From Fidelibacterota bacterium (GTDB lineage Bacteria; Fidelibacterota; UBA8477; JABMPR01), in assembly GCA_018673925.1 (NCBI GenBank), contig JABHBL010000022.1, positions 186,001 through 250,000 of the forward strand: a stretch of DNA of 64,000 nt, written 5' to 3'. Each line of letters begins with the position of its first letter. Position 1 is the stretch's first letter. This document shows, piece after piece, positions 38,155 to 47,574 of the stretch. Under the pieces are notes generated by a model. It did no database searches, was not told the origin of the DNA, and saw only the letters and a program-made list of their open reading frames with translations. The translations under genes were made by a program, and so were the position numbers.

Positions 38155-38874
38155 CTAAATTTTTCCCAACAATGCCATTAATCTTAACCACCAGACACGC
38201 CAGATAGCTTCCCGAACAATAGCCTTGGACATTTTGCTCTGACCTACAGTGCGATCGACAAATAAAATCGGTACTTCTTTAACTCTATCTGGAGATTTTC
38301 TCCAGGCTCTGAAATTCATCTCAACCTGGAATGAGTATCCATTACTTCTCACTTTATCAAGATTGATTTGCTTCAGAAAGTCCACACGCCAACATTTAAA
38401 ACCACCGGTACCATCATTTACAGGCATGCGGGTAATCATTTGAATATATTTGCTGGCAAAATAGCTCAACATCAAGCGTTGAAGCGGCCAGTTTACTACA
38501 CTAATTCCATTTAAATATCTTGATCCAATAATCAGATCATTTGTTTCAATTTCTTTGAGAAAGGTCTCAATAACTTCAGGGTCATGGGAAAAGTCGCCAT
38601 CCATCTGCACGACGGTATCATATTTATGCTCGATTGCGTATTTGAAACCGGCGATGTAAGCGGTGCCAAGACCGAGTTTCCCTGCTCTCTCCATGATATG
38701 CAACTCAGGCGTGTCTTTCTGACGATCTTTGACAATGTCAGCAGTGCCATCAGGAGAGCCATCATCTACAATAAGAATATCTGTTTTTACACCAAGCGAA
38801 AGCACCTTTTCTATAACAAGAAGTATATTCTCTTTTTCGTTATAAGTAGGTATGATTGTTAAATTACGAGACAT
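38155..38874 (-). CDS. polyprenol-phosphate glycosyltransferase (DPM1-like GT2)
   Basis: A 239-residue single-domain GT2. Motifs: IIPTYNEKENILLVIEKVL (5-23), IVDDGSPDGTADIV, GLGTAYIAGFKYAIE, the DxD in VVQMDGDFSHDPEVI, and GGFKCWRVDFLKQIN. It resembles dolichol-phosphate-mannose synthase-type enzymes that load a sugar onto polyprenyl phosphate at the inner membrane. It lacks the C-terminal membrane helices of longer relatives. It overlaps the RfbD-like gene by 11 bases and precedes the GT2 fusion by 23 bases, indicating one envelope-polysaccharide or glycosylation operon. Confidence 0.9.
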   Translation of the reverse strand: MSRNLTIIPTYNEKENILLVIEKVLSLGVKTDILIVDDGSPDGTADIVKDRQKDTPELHIMERAGKLGLGTAYIAGFKYAIEHKYDTVVQMDGDFSHDPEVIETFLKEIETNDLIIGSRYLNGISVVNWPLQRLMLSYFASKYIQMITRMPVNDGTGGFKCWRVDFLKQINLDKVRSNGYSFQVEMNFRAWRKSPDRVKEVPILFVDRTVGQSKMSKAIVREAIWRVWWLRLMALLGKI

Positions 38875-39763
38875 TCATTTCTTCCTTAAGCAGAGCCAGT
38901 TCTTCATCAATACTCATGATGGGAATATTCAACTCTTTATTCAATTTTTCGCAAATCAAACCGCTACGCAAAGGTCTTGGAGCTTTCTGATTCAGGTCAA
39001 CCGTCGAAATTGCATTAATTAATGCAGAGGACAACCCAAAAGTATCTGCAATTTTTAATGCAAAAGTATAACGCGAAACAACCTCTTTTGATCCAAAATG
39101 CCAAATGCCCCATGCTTTTTGATCGATAACTGACCTAATTACAGAAGCCAGACGCCGTGCATAGGTAGGGTTATTATACTGATCATCAACGATTCTAACA
39201 GATCTTTTATTTCTCAGTTCGCCAAGTAACCAGGCTACAAAACTACTCTTGAGCTGTTCCCCATGACCATACATGACATTGGGACGAATCACAGCCACCT
39301 CCGCCCCTGACTCTAGCACAGCCTTTTCGCCAGAAAGTTTTGACTCAGAGTATTTTCCCCTGGCATCACAAATATCCGTTTCTCTGTAGGGTCCTGAATT
39401 ACCGCTAAACACATAGTCCGTTGATAGATGAACCAGAGGTATTTCATTTTCTTTACAAATCGCAGCAATTGATGCTGGAACCTGACCATTTACGGCAAAA
39501 GCGATATCCTGATCTTCTTCAGCCCTATCAACGTTTGTATAAGCAGCAGTGTTAATAATACTATCAGGTTTAACCAGTCTGATATATTCCTCGAGAGCTA
39601 CTGTGTCATTTAAATCTAATTGATTTACGTGGATGTTATTAACTGAGCCAAAAATACTTGGGGTCAAATCAAGGCCATAAATATCATGATCGCTGGCAAA
39701 CTCTTGAACAATATTTTGACCTAACAATCCGTTGATACCTGTTATCATTACACTTTTATTCAT
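38864..39763 (-). CDS. dTDP-4-dehydrorhamnose reductase-like (RfbD family) protein
   Basis: A 299-residue extended-SDR-type reductase. I use the ATG at 39763 (product MNKSVMITGINGLLGQN) rather than the upstream one, which would run into the DUF4837 gene; AAGGA lies about 10 bases upstream. Motifs: TGINGLLG NAD(P) site, VNTAAYTNVDRAEED-like INTAAYTNVDRAEEDQDIA, LSTDYVFSGNSGPYRE and the catalytic YSESKLSGEK. It matches RfbD/RmlD, which makes dTDP-rhamnose, but the other rml genes are not nearby, so a related sugar reductase or SDR function remains possible. Confidence 0.85.
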   Translation of the reverse strand: MNKSVMITGINGLLGQNIVQEFASDHDIYGLDLTPSIFGSVNNIHVNQLDLNDTVALEEYIRLVKPDSIINTAAYTNVDRAEEDQDIAFAVNGQVPASIAAICKENEIPLVHLSTDYVFSGNSGPYRETDICDARGKYSESKLSGEKAVLESGAEVAVIRPNVMYGHGEQLKSSFVAWLLGELRNKRSVRIVDDQYNNPTYARRLASVIRSVIDQKAWGIWHFGSKEVVSRYTFALKIADTFGLSSALINAISTVDLNQKAPRPLRSGLICEKLNKELNIPIMSIDEELALLKEEMNVS

Positions 39764-39776
39764 TTGCCATAAATCC

Positions 39777-40805
39777 TTAATCAGCTTCAAATATTTCTGT
39801 GTCGAAAGTCCTGATGATGGTTTCCATTTGTCGAATATATGGCATCTTTGCCTTTTCTGGTGCATGGACAATACCCGACACAAGATATATGCGATCCTTC
39901 ACGGGCTCATAAAATCCATAAGCGATAAAGGGACCACCCTTTACCTCTGATTTTGATTCCCATAAACCATAGTACTTATACGTCGAGAATTGCTTAAACC
40001 AGATAGACTCTGATGTTAGATAATCCCGATTCAGTCTCACATCTCTTAGTTTTTTGCCAAACGTGTCTGTCAGCAATTCATTTAGCTGATATTCCAGAGT
40101 GGAATCACTGGGTGCCGCCCAGGAAACCGTGAGCCAGCGATATGGGAAATCACGACCTAGCCAAACAATCTTATCCTTAGGGCGATTTTCTATTTCAACA
40201 TAATCGTGCATCATGCGAAGATAGAATCCATATTGATCGTAATACTTTTCAGCGAGTTCGAATTGTTCACCTGACCGGTAAATAAATGCTGTATTTCGTT
40301 CGTACATCTTTTGCTCAATAAAATTGAAGATTTGATCCTGATTGATTTCAAGACGATTACGTAAATCTGCAAGTGTCTTCCCAACCACCACGATAAGTGC
40401 TTGTCCTGTAGCATAGGCATCACCCTGCTGATAGTAACCTTTGGGGTTCTTCCGCATATTACTGAGAGTAGAATCTGGAAGCATGGAGCGTACCTGGGGG
40501 GTGACGCCGCTTTTTTCCTCAAGCCGGGTTAATATCATCAAGTTTTTGTTCAGGATATTCGTGTTGAGATCATTTGGACTGATTCTTTGGAAGGTATATA
40601 GCGTCTCAGTGGGTGGAGTTTGATATACCTTGCCCAGGGTTTGAGCCAAAATCGGCTCACAAGCTGCCCAATTTCTTTCGTCACAAACCACTGTAATGAC
40701 ATGATCATAGCCAATCGCTTTTTCCTTGGGTCTTTCACATGTACCAAACGTTAGGACGACCAGTAATGCAAAAATCGCATGGTGGATAACCTGTAAATTT
40801 CTCAT
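39777..40805 (-). CDS. DUF4837 family lipoprotein
   Basis: A 342-residue lipoprotein. The signal ends LLVVLTFGTCERP, with the lipobox Cys at about 23. The body contains ITVVCDERNWAACEPILAQTLG, NLMILTRLE, AYATGQALIVVVG, YGFYLRMMHDYVEIENRP and WLGRDFPYRWLTVSW, all of which I associate with DUF4837, a family almost confined to Bacteroidetes and relatives and of unknown function. It is transcribed 13 bases ahead of the RfbD-like gene and about 70 bases after rnr. Confidence 0.85.
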   Translation of the reverse strand: MRNLQVIHHAIFALLVVLTFGTCERPKEKAIGYDHVITVVCDERNWAACEPILAQTLGKVYQTPPTETLYTFQRISPNDLNTNILNKNLMILTRLEEKSGVTPQVRSMLPDSTLSNMRKNPKGYYQQGDAYATGQALIVVVGKTLADLRNRLEINQDQIFNFIEQKMYERNTAFIYRSGEQFELAEKYYDQYGFYLRMMHDYVEIENRPKDKIVWLGRDFPYRWLTVSWAAPSDSTLEYQLNELLTDTFGKKLRDVRLNRDYLTSESIWFKQFSTYKYYGLWESKSEVKGGPFIAYGFYEPVKDRIYLVSGIVHAPEKAKMPYIRQMETIIRTFDTEIFEAD

Positions 40806-40877
40806 TTAACACACTCCCCTGGGTTCATAAAAATGACCAAGCATAAATTTAGAACAGACACGAATCTCTCACAGGCT

Positions 40878-42977
40878 TTAATTGTTCAAGATCTCAAAAT
40901 CTGCCAGCCCTTCCGAGATAGAGACTGATGTGACCTTCACCCGAACAGGATCACCTAAACGATACATTTTTTTTGTACGTCTGCCGGTAAGCGAGAAATT
41001 ATTCTCCTCATATTCGTAATAGTCGTCTGTAAGACTTCCAGCATGCACCAGCCCATCAACAAAACTCTCAGCCAGTTCGACAAAAAAGCCGAAATTCAAA
41101 ACACCTGAAATAACCCCATCAAATTCCTGACCGATCCGTTTACTGAGATATTGGAGCTGCTTCATTTTCATGTGATCCCGCTCTGCTTCAATGGCGACTC
41201 TCTCCCTTTGGGAACAATGCTCTGCTAATTTTTCAAGCGAGGACTGAGAAGGTGGATTGGCAGTATCCTGTTTCACATATTGCTTTAGGAGACGGTGAAC
41301 TGTCAAATCAGGATAACGTCTGATTGGTGAGGTGAAATGAGTGTAGGATCTGAATGCCAATCCAAAATGTCCTCGATTTTCCACTGAATATTTGGCTTTA
41401 GTCATGGATCGGAGGGCCACTTTTTCGATAAAGTGTCTATAAGGGCTCTCTCGTACTGCTTCCACCAGGACCTGATAGTCTTTTGGTTTGACCGGCGTTT
41501 TGATCTTTTGGGGTATTTTTAATCTATCCAGGATCATCTGCAGTTTGCTCACGTCGTCATTTGAAGGGGTCTCGTGGATGCGATACATTCCAGGAAGTTT
41601 TGCCTTCATAAATTTATTATCCAGATATTCGGCTGTTACCCGATTTGCCGCCAACATAAATTCTTCTACAAGACGGTGAGCAGTTAAACGTTTTGATGGC
41701 TTGATATCATGGGGAAAACCAGTATCATCTAAAATGACAATAGGTTCAGGGAGATCCAGATCAATACTTCCCCGGGATTTTCTGTCCCGAAAAAGAACTT
41801 TCCTCAACTTTTCCATTTCATGAATATGTTTAGAATATTTGTGGTTTTTACCATGAATAATCTCTTCAACTTCTTCATATGAGAAGCGTTGATTCGAATG
41901 AATGACAGAGTCCATGATCTTGGCTTTACCGAATTGACCATCTCGTCCAATTTCCATCATACAAGTCATACTGAGTCTGTCGATATGGGGTTTTAGCGAG
42001 CACAAATTAGAAGCCAGTTTCTCTGGCAGCATGTGAATAGCTGTTCCAACGAGGTAAACACTTGATCCACGTTTCCTGGCACCTCTGTCGATGGGACTGC
42101 CTGGCGTGACATAGTGAGATACGTCTGCGATGTGAACACCCAGATTCCAGCCCTTAGGTGTTGCTTCAATCGAAATAGCATCATCAAAATCCTGTGCTGT
42201 CTCTGGATCAATAGTGAAACAGGTAAGTTTTCTCAGATCTGTGCGATTTTTGATTTCGGTTTGAACACTCTCTTCAGAATATGATTCGGCCTGATCTATA
42301 GATTTAGATGTCCATTTTGTTGGTAAATCATGTTGCTGAACAATGAGGGCAATATCTACCCCTGGATCTCCAGGATAACCCAGAATGTCTTTAATCCTGA
42401 CAAGTGGCTCTGGATGTCCTTCATCCCATTGAATGAGCTCTACGGAGACCATATGGCCATCTCTGGCTTTGCTCTGTTCCCCTTCCATGATGGCAAATCG
42501 AACCCTGATGCGTTTATCCTCTGGAACGACCCATTCGCCAAACCGATCTTGTTGGTATACTCCTACAAATTCTGTCTGGTGTCTCTGGATAACCTCGATA
42601 ATCTTGGCTTCTGGTTTATCCCCCTTTTGTTTGTTTAGAATCTGAACACGAACCAGGTCTTTGTGGAATGCATGCTGCATGTGTTGGGCACGGATGAATA
42701 CCTCGCTGCCATCCTTCAACTCTACAAATCCAAAACCCCTTGAAGTAACTGCAAGAACTCCAGTTTTCTGTTGTTGCTTGGGCTTATAGGCATATTGATT
42801 GCGACCTTTTTGATCGATGAGACCATTGCGGTACATCTCCAACAAGAGAACTTTGAGCGTGCGATAATCGCGCTCTTTGATGCGAGCAGCTTTCATGATA
42901 GCGCGATGTTTATACCACCGACCTGGATTGCGTTTAAATGTGTCTAATATTTTCTTTTCGATTATCGATCGATCCAT
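40878..42977 (-). CDS. rnr: ribonuclease R
   Basis: A 699-residue 3'-5' exoribonuclease. Order: an N-terminal winged-helix-like region (1-65), cold-shock domains (VLAVTSRGFGFVEL, FVGVYQQDRFGEWVVPED), then the RNB core with the metal-binding Asp cluster CFTIDPETAQDFDDAISIE, VHIADVSHYVTPGSPID and FTSPIRRYPDLTVHRLL. A C-terminal S1 domain (GQEFDGVISGVLNFGFFVEL) follows; the usual lysine-rich tail is short. It degrades structured RNA and helps trans-translation quality control (smpB lies at 60.6 kb). The start overlaps the mini-BamA stop by 16 bases. Confidence 0.96.
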   Translation of the reverse strand: MDRSIIEKKILDTFKRNPGRWYKHRAIMKAARIKERDYRTLKVLLLEMYRNGLIDQKGRNQYAYKPKQQQKTGVLAVTSRGFGFVELKDGSEVFIRAQHMQHAFHKDLVRVQILNKQKGDKPEAKIIEVIQRHQTEFVGVYQQDRFGEWVVPEDKRIRVRFAIMEGEQSKARDGHMVSVELIQWDEGHPEPLVRIKDILGYPGDPGVDIALIVQQHDLPTKWTSKSIDQAESYSEESVQTEIKNRTDLRKLTCFTIDPETAQDFDDAISIEATPKGWNLGVHIADVSHYVTPGSPIDRGARKRGSSVYLVGTAIHMLPEKLASNLCSLKPHIDRLSMTCMMEIGRDGQFGKAKIMDSVIHSNQRFSYEEVEEIIHGKNHKYSKHIHEMEKLRKVLFRDRKSRGSIDLDLPEPIVILDDTGFPHDIKPSKRLTAHRLVEEFMLAANRVTAEYLDNKFMKAKLPGMYRIHETPSNDDVSKLQMILDRLKIPQKIKTPVKPKDYQVLVEAVRESPYRHFIEKVALRSMTKAKYSVENRGHFGLAFRSYTHFTSPIRRYPDLTVHRLLKQYVKQDTANPPSQSSLEKLAEHCSQRERVAIEAERDHMKMKQLQYLSKRIGQEFDGVISGVLNFGFFVELAESFVDGLVHAGSLTDDYYEYEENNFSLTGRRTKKMYRLGDPVRVKVTSVSISEGLADFEILNN

Positions 42978-44362
42978 GGAATGCCTCCGGAATATTCAAG
43001 ATGGAAAAAGCTATTACTCATTTTTATCCCCTTATGAGAAGCCAAAATGAGTCTAATGGGTCCTCTTCCACTTCTTAATTGAATGCCCAGACCATACCCC
43101 TGGATATTTTCAATTGAATTTTGTGTATTATGCAGGCCAATATCATAAAACGCAAGGATTTGCGACTGATTGCCTATGGTATAGTGGAGTGTGTTCTGCA
43201 TACTGATAGTATTTGGAGCTCGCAGGTAAGCTTCTTCATAGCCCCTGACACTATTTACTCCACCTAATGGCATCAGTATAGAAGGGTCAGTCAAGGAAAC
43301 CGTATGATTTTGAATAGTTGCATCTACTCTTTGTGAAATGTAGAGATTCTCCAAAAGCAGTAATTCGGCTTCGGATCGCAGCTTGAATTTGCTTACTGAT
43401 TGTGGCTCAAAATTAATTTCCTGATATAGAGTTGTCCGTAGTGACATGCCATGATGTGTTTGGATATTCAAACTTGTTTGCCGATAGCCCAGACCAAGCA
43501 TCCGTTTTTTATCTGCTGACCACTCAGGATAAAGCAGCGAACCCTCATGGGTAATAATTGACTCATTCTGCTCATAATTAAAATGAATTGATCGTTCCCA
43601 GTCAATATCCCATTCAAGTCCAACAGTCGTCTGGACAACCTGGTAGTGCCCATCAATCACATCTCTCCCAAACTGAAAGACACCCTCCAGGGGTAATTGA
43701 AACAACCAGGGATAGTTGAATCCCAGACGGAATGATTCAGAATTAGAGGTGAGTCGTTCCCAGGCAAAGTCAAAGGACTTTCCCTTGCCATCAAAATTTG
43801 GAATATTCACATTTACCTGACCATACCAGGCCACCGTATCAACGGTTCCACTCATATTAAAGCTGGCAAGACCCTGCACTCGTAGCTCAGGGTGTCTTTC
43901 CACTGAGTAATTCATGTGGTACTCTGAATTATTATCTACTGATAGTCTTGAGACATCTGCCAATTGATAGCCTAGCCCGATAATTCTACGTTTCGCCTGC
44001 TGCAGATTGTCGGTGCTAATAGTGGGTCGGCCCATTTTAAATTCTTTTTCCAGATAAGCTGAATCCCTGTTCTTGAGACCTGAAAAATGGATATGACTCA
44101 GTTTCGCAGGAGCACCAGGGATGATATTCGCCACAATAATATCGGATTCATACACATCTTGCGATAATACAATTTTCGAATCCCAGTATCCCCCAGAAGC
44201 GATTGATACCAATCTCGAATTCAAAATAGAATCAATTTCTATATGCTGAACCAGAAGAGTGTCAGAGTCGTTGCCGAAATTTAATACAAGCCTCAGCTCC
44301 TGTCCCAGAAGTGAAATACTGAGAAGTGTAAATATGCTGAATTTTAGTAAGAAATATCGCAT
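42962..44362 (-). CDS. short BamA/Omp85-like outer membrane protein
   Basis: A 466-residue Omp85-type protein, much shorter than BamA (about 800). After the signal peptide (1-19) there is room for about one or two POTRA domains (PGAPAKLSHIHFSGLKNRDSAYLEKEF followed by TISTDNLQQAKRRIIGLGY). A barrel follows, with the loop-6 motif VNSVRGYEEAYLR at about 370-382 and a C-terminal strand ending FHLEYSGGIPWIDR rather than in Phe. The start shares one base with the stop of the large upstream OMP gene (TAATG), so the two are coupled. It is likely an accessory assembly or secretion barrel rather than the essential BamA. Confidence 0.8.
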   Translation of the reverse strand: MRYFLLKFSIFTLLSISLLGQELRLVLNFGNDSDTLLVQHIEIDSILNSRLVSIASGGYWDSKIVLSQDVYESDIIVANIIPGAPAKLSHIHFSGLKNRDSAYLEKEFKMGRPTISTDNLQQAKRRIIGLGYQLADVSRLSVDNNSEYHMNYSVERHPELRVQGLASFNMSGTVDTVAWYGQVNVNIPNFDGKGKSFDFAWERLTSNSESFRLGFNYPWLFQLPLEGVFQFGRDVIDGHYQVVQTTVGLEWDIDWERSIHFNYEQNESIITHEGSLLYPEWSADKKRMLGLGYRQTSLNIQTHHGMSLRTTLYQEINFEPQSVSKFKLRSEAELLLLENLYISQRVDATIQNHTVSLTDPSILMPLGGVNSVRGYEEAYLRAPNTISMQNTLHYTIGNQSQILAFYDIGLHNTQNSIENIQGYGLGIQLRSGRGPIRLILASHKGIKMSNSFFHLEYSGGIPWIDR

Positions 44363-47300
44363 TAGAAATGTGTTCTACCTTCCAATCGTAGGTACTGCTC
44401 GTTGCGATTATCTCCGCGCTTTTGGATGCTATAATTCATGGAAACCTGAAACATGCTCGAAAATGTATATCGACCATTTACAGAGTATTTCCAATTGTCT
44501 CCTGGTTGCCTGCCTGAAAAAACAGAATAAGGAATGGCATTGACATCAGCCTGGATATTTGAAAGTGATAGATTCTGATCAGCTCTACCTCTTCTCTTGA
44601 TTCTGAGGCTATGATTAAGATACAGCAATGCTTCAGAATATGCCTTATCGAGGTGTTTGTCTGTCACCATTGAGTATTTAACATCTATCTCAATTTTTTG
44701 TTGTGTGGATAATTTAATCAGATGATTAAAAAATGGTCTGGTAGATATCCACTGTTCTCGTGCTAGCGGATTGTACTCTAAAGCACGTTCTCGAGATTCT
44801 AACATAACACCCAGCTTTGAATGATGCCTCGTGTTCCACACGAATTCACCGTCTACACCATGAGAATCAAATTTATTTTCCTCTGCACCATAGTTATACA
44901 GGGTTGAATTATTCTGATTTGATTTTCCAGAATAACCGATACTTGTGAATTTTGTCGACTGACCTGTTTGCAAATCAAGATTGAAGCTGAGCATTTCTTG
45001 GCGCTGAATGGTCGTCTGGCTTTGGACTTCCTCTTTAAGGCGAATTTCATACCCAAGTCTACTTTTAAAGGCCATTCGATCCATCTTCCCAAAACCTTGA
45101 GAAGTGTATTCTAGCCTGGATTTATTATCATACTTCCGGACCTGCTCTTCTCGATCCGAGTATAATCGTTGTCTCACAAAACGTCCGCCATTCAGGGGGA
45201 TATAGTCCTGAATAGCTGGATCGAAGCTAAAATCGCCATATCCTGTATCCACTTCGATATAGTGATAATCGTATTTTGGAATATGCTCTTCATCCAGTAT
45301 GAAATACTCTTGAAATTTGAGTCTATTGTCCAATGCGCTCCCACTGATCTGAAATTTACCAAGGTAGTAGCGTTTGACAGCACCACTATCGCTGCTATGT
45401 TCCCTATACTTCATATTGAATAACCCTTTTGAACCGAGAATGTTTTCAAACTTGTAGTCAGCGATCCAGTCTTGTCGAAGATCATCCCAATTTTCAATGT
45501 TCTCCGAATTCAAAAAGCTGATGTTGGGTTCTACGAAGCGATAATCCATTCTCTGCACATAGCTAACCCCCATTTGCTGATGCTCTGAATAGGCAAATGA
45601 AGCACTAACTCCAGATTCCAGGTGGTCGTTGCTGACATGCAAGCGTGATGAGGACCCGTCCTCAATGTGAAGGGATAAACCAGATGTTAACCTGCCTCTG
45701 CTGTATCTGGTTTTGAATGAATGGTTTTGACTCAGAGAACTGTCCAGGTTTGTCAGTACAGCAGAATATTCAGCAACCAGCGGGGCCTGAGAATTTGACT
45801 TGCTCTCAATCTGCACCTGTTGCCCCACGAGCAAGCCGGCCCTTTCCATCTGGGAAACTGATGTCTTCATATAATGAGTATTCTGTTGTCCTAATCGAAG
45901 ATGACCATAACTGAGATGCTCAGCTTGATCAAGTCTGGGACTTAAATGCCAACTTCGGTAATATTCCAGTGATTCAATGGCATCATGACTCACATATCCC
46001 TTTTCAATTTGTTTACCACCCAGGCGGAGCCCCAATAGTGAACGAGTGATACCCAGATCGATATCCCAGGCAATATTTTGCGATTGCTTCTTGGAGGTAG
46101 CATATAAATTTTTGTTATCCTGAGAAATACCCACATCGAAATTTGCATCTACACCTGATTTTTGCGCATGGCCAGAAAGTGAAAACACCGAGAGTGATTG
46201 TGGGGCAATGTATTGTTGAGCAGGTAAATATTCCCCCAGATCAGGATCATACACAAAATATGGCGTAACTGCATTTTGCTCTTTTCGGTATTGTCCTCGC
46301 TCCAGTCCCACAAAACTGAAGTCAACGGTGAAATCACCAAGCTGATTTCCTCTATATACCAATATCCCCGAAGTATCCTTATCATAACTACCATTTGTTG
46401 TGTCCCACACAATGGTGCTTAATTCTGTTGTGTTGGTGTTGGACCCCAATTCCCCAAATATTTGTTGAAGTTGCTGTTCCTCAATATTTCCCAGGGGATT
46501 ATTTTGATCATCCCTAATTTCCTGCCAGGCTGCGGATATAAAAATGGGTGAATTTGAACGGTTCCCAAGAGACACTTCCCCACTGATGAGTTGCTTCCCA
46601 AAAGAATAGGAAGCAAGATAGATATCCGGGACATATTCGAATTCTACGCTTATTCTGGAGTTGGCGGACAGGATATGATTCTGAGTGAAATGTATTTCAG
46701 CGGCATTGTAATCAATGATGTAGTCATCATTTTCACCTCGAATGAGTAGTTCATCGTCGAGTTTGACCTTCTCTGAACCTGCGAGAACAATGATAAATTT
46801 CTCACCATCTTTGCCTGATAGTCTATATGGTCCTTGCTTTCCATTCTTGCCCTGGATCTGGAGCAGATGATAATTACCATAACTAAAACCAAGCGCTCCA
46901 TGCAGACTACCACGCTGGGATTGGGTTTGCACACTGATACCTTCAATGGAGCGATCCACTTTTCCATATTTTCCATTATGGAGTCGCAAATCAATATCTC
47001 CAATGGAAGCATGTAGTGTTGGACCATCAATCTGTATCATCACGCGATCAAAGTCATTCAATCGTCGTGTATTTCCAATGGGTTGCAATGGCGATGTTTT
47101 GTCAGTAAGGACACCTTGCACGGTATAATCTTCGCTTAAATTGCCTTTAATCTTGAGGTACATGCTCGACTGTAAGGAAACTGATGAGTTGCTGGAAACC
47201 TGAATTCCCCTGGTTATACTTCCCACAGCATCCAGCCCATTTTCAATCCGTTGTGGGGTCAGAGTTTGGGTTTCAGCATTTTTAGAAGTATCCAAGGCTG

Positions 47301-47400
47301 GTGTGTATTCAGGGTGGTTTATTGAGAAAACCCTCTGAATCTTCAGAGTATCCGACCCAACTATGTAGACAATTGAGTCATTGCTAGCCTCTGTAGCCAT
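44362..47400 (-). CDS. large beta-rich outer-membrane/surface protein, unknown
   Basis: The frame from the first ATG gives 1012 residues, but in-frame codons upstream (47401 to about 47457) encode a signal-peptide-like run (YWLITFLFISLG, then CNFESAMA), so translation probably starts farther upstream at a non-standard codon. The product is beta-rich throughout (LHGALGFSYGNYHLLQIQGK, LISGEVSLGNR, ISVEFEYVPD), with aromatic strand ends and a final FSSMFQVSMNYSIQKRGDN...LRLEGRTHF-type C-terminus ending in Phe, as in outer-membrane barrels. A segment near 185-245 (YRLSGKDGEKFIIVLAGSE, then RGENDDYIIDYNAAEIHFT) is a module I recall from large FCB surface proteins of unknown role. It is coupled to the mini-BamA by TAATG. 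Confidence 0.7.
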   Translation of the reverse strand: MATEASNDSIVYIVGSDTLKIQRVFSINHPEYTPALDTSKNAETQTLTPQRIENGLDAVGSITRGIQVSSNSSVSLQSSMYLKIKGNLSEDYTVQGVLTDKTSPLQPIGNTRRLNDFDRVMIQIDGPTLHASIGDIDLRLHNGKYGKVDRSIEGISVQTQSQRGSLHGALGFSYGNYHLLQIQGKNGKQGPYRLSGKDGEKFIIVLAGSEKVKLDDELLIRGENDDYIIDYNAAEIHFTQNHILSANSRISVEFEYVPDIYLASYSFGKQLISGEVSLGNRSNSPIFISAAWQEIRDDQNNPLGNIEEQQLQQIFGELGSNTNTTELSTIVWDTTNGSYDKDTSGILVYRGNQLGDFTVDFSFVGLERGQYRKEQNAVTPYFVYDPDLGEYLPAQQYIAPQSLSVFSLSGHAQKSGVDANFDVGISQDNKNLYATSKKQSQNIAWDIDLGITRSLLGLRLGGKQIEKGYVSHDAIESLEYYRSWHLSPRLDQAEHLSYGHLRLGQQNTHYMKTSVSQMERAGLLVGQQVQIESKSNSQAPLVAEYSAVLTNLDSSLSQNHSFKTRYSRGRLTSGLSLHIEDGSSSRLHVSNDHLESGVSASFAYSEHQQMGVSYVQRMDYRFVEPNISFLNSENIENWDDLRQDWIADYKFENILGSKGLFNMKYREHSSDSGAVKRYYLGKFQISGSALDNRLKFQEYFILDEEHIPKYDYHYIEVDTGYGDFSFDPAIQDYIPLNGGRFVRQRLYSDREEQVRKYDNKSRLEYTSQGFGKMDRMAFKSRLGYEIRLKEEVQSQTTIQRQEMLSFNLDLQTGQSTKFTSIGYSGKSNQNNSTLYNYGAEENKFDSHGVDGEFVWNTRHHSKLGVMLESRERALEYNPLAREQWISTRPFFNHLIKLSTQQKIEIDVKYSMVTDKHLDKAYSEALLYLNHSLRIKRRGRADQNLSLSNIQADVNAIPYSVFSGRQPGDNWKYSVNGRYTFSSMFQVSMNYSIQKRGDNRNEQYLRLEGRTHF

Positions 47401-47574
47401 TGCAGATTCGAAGTTACATCCCAGGGAGATGAAGAGAAATGTGATTAGCCAGTAGATGTTTCTACCGAGTTTCGTGGATAATATTGATTGTAATAATAGA
47501 CATTGGTTTTTCTTATTAATGAGGTAAACGATTGGACACTCAAATTCGTTCCCTTTTGCAGAACGAAATATTTT

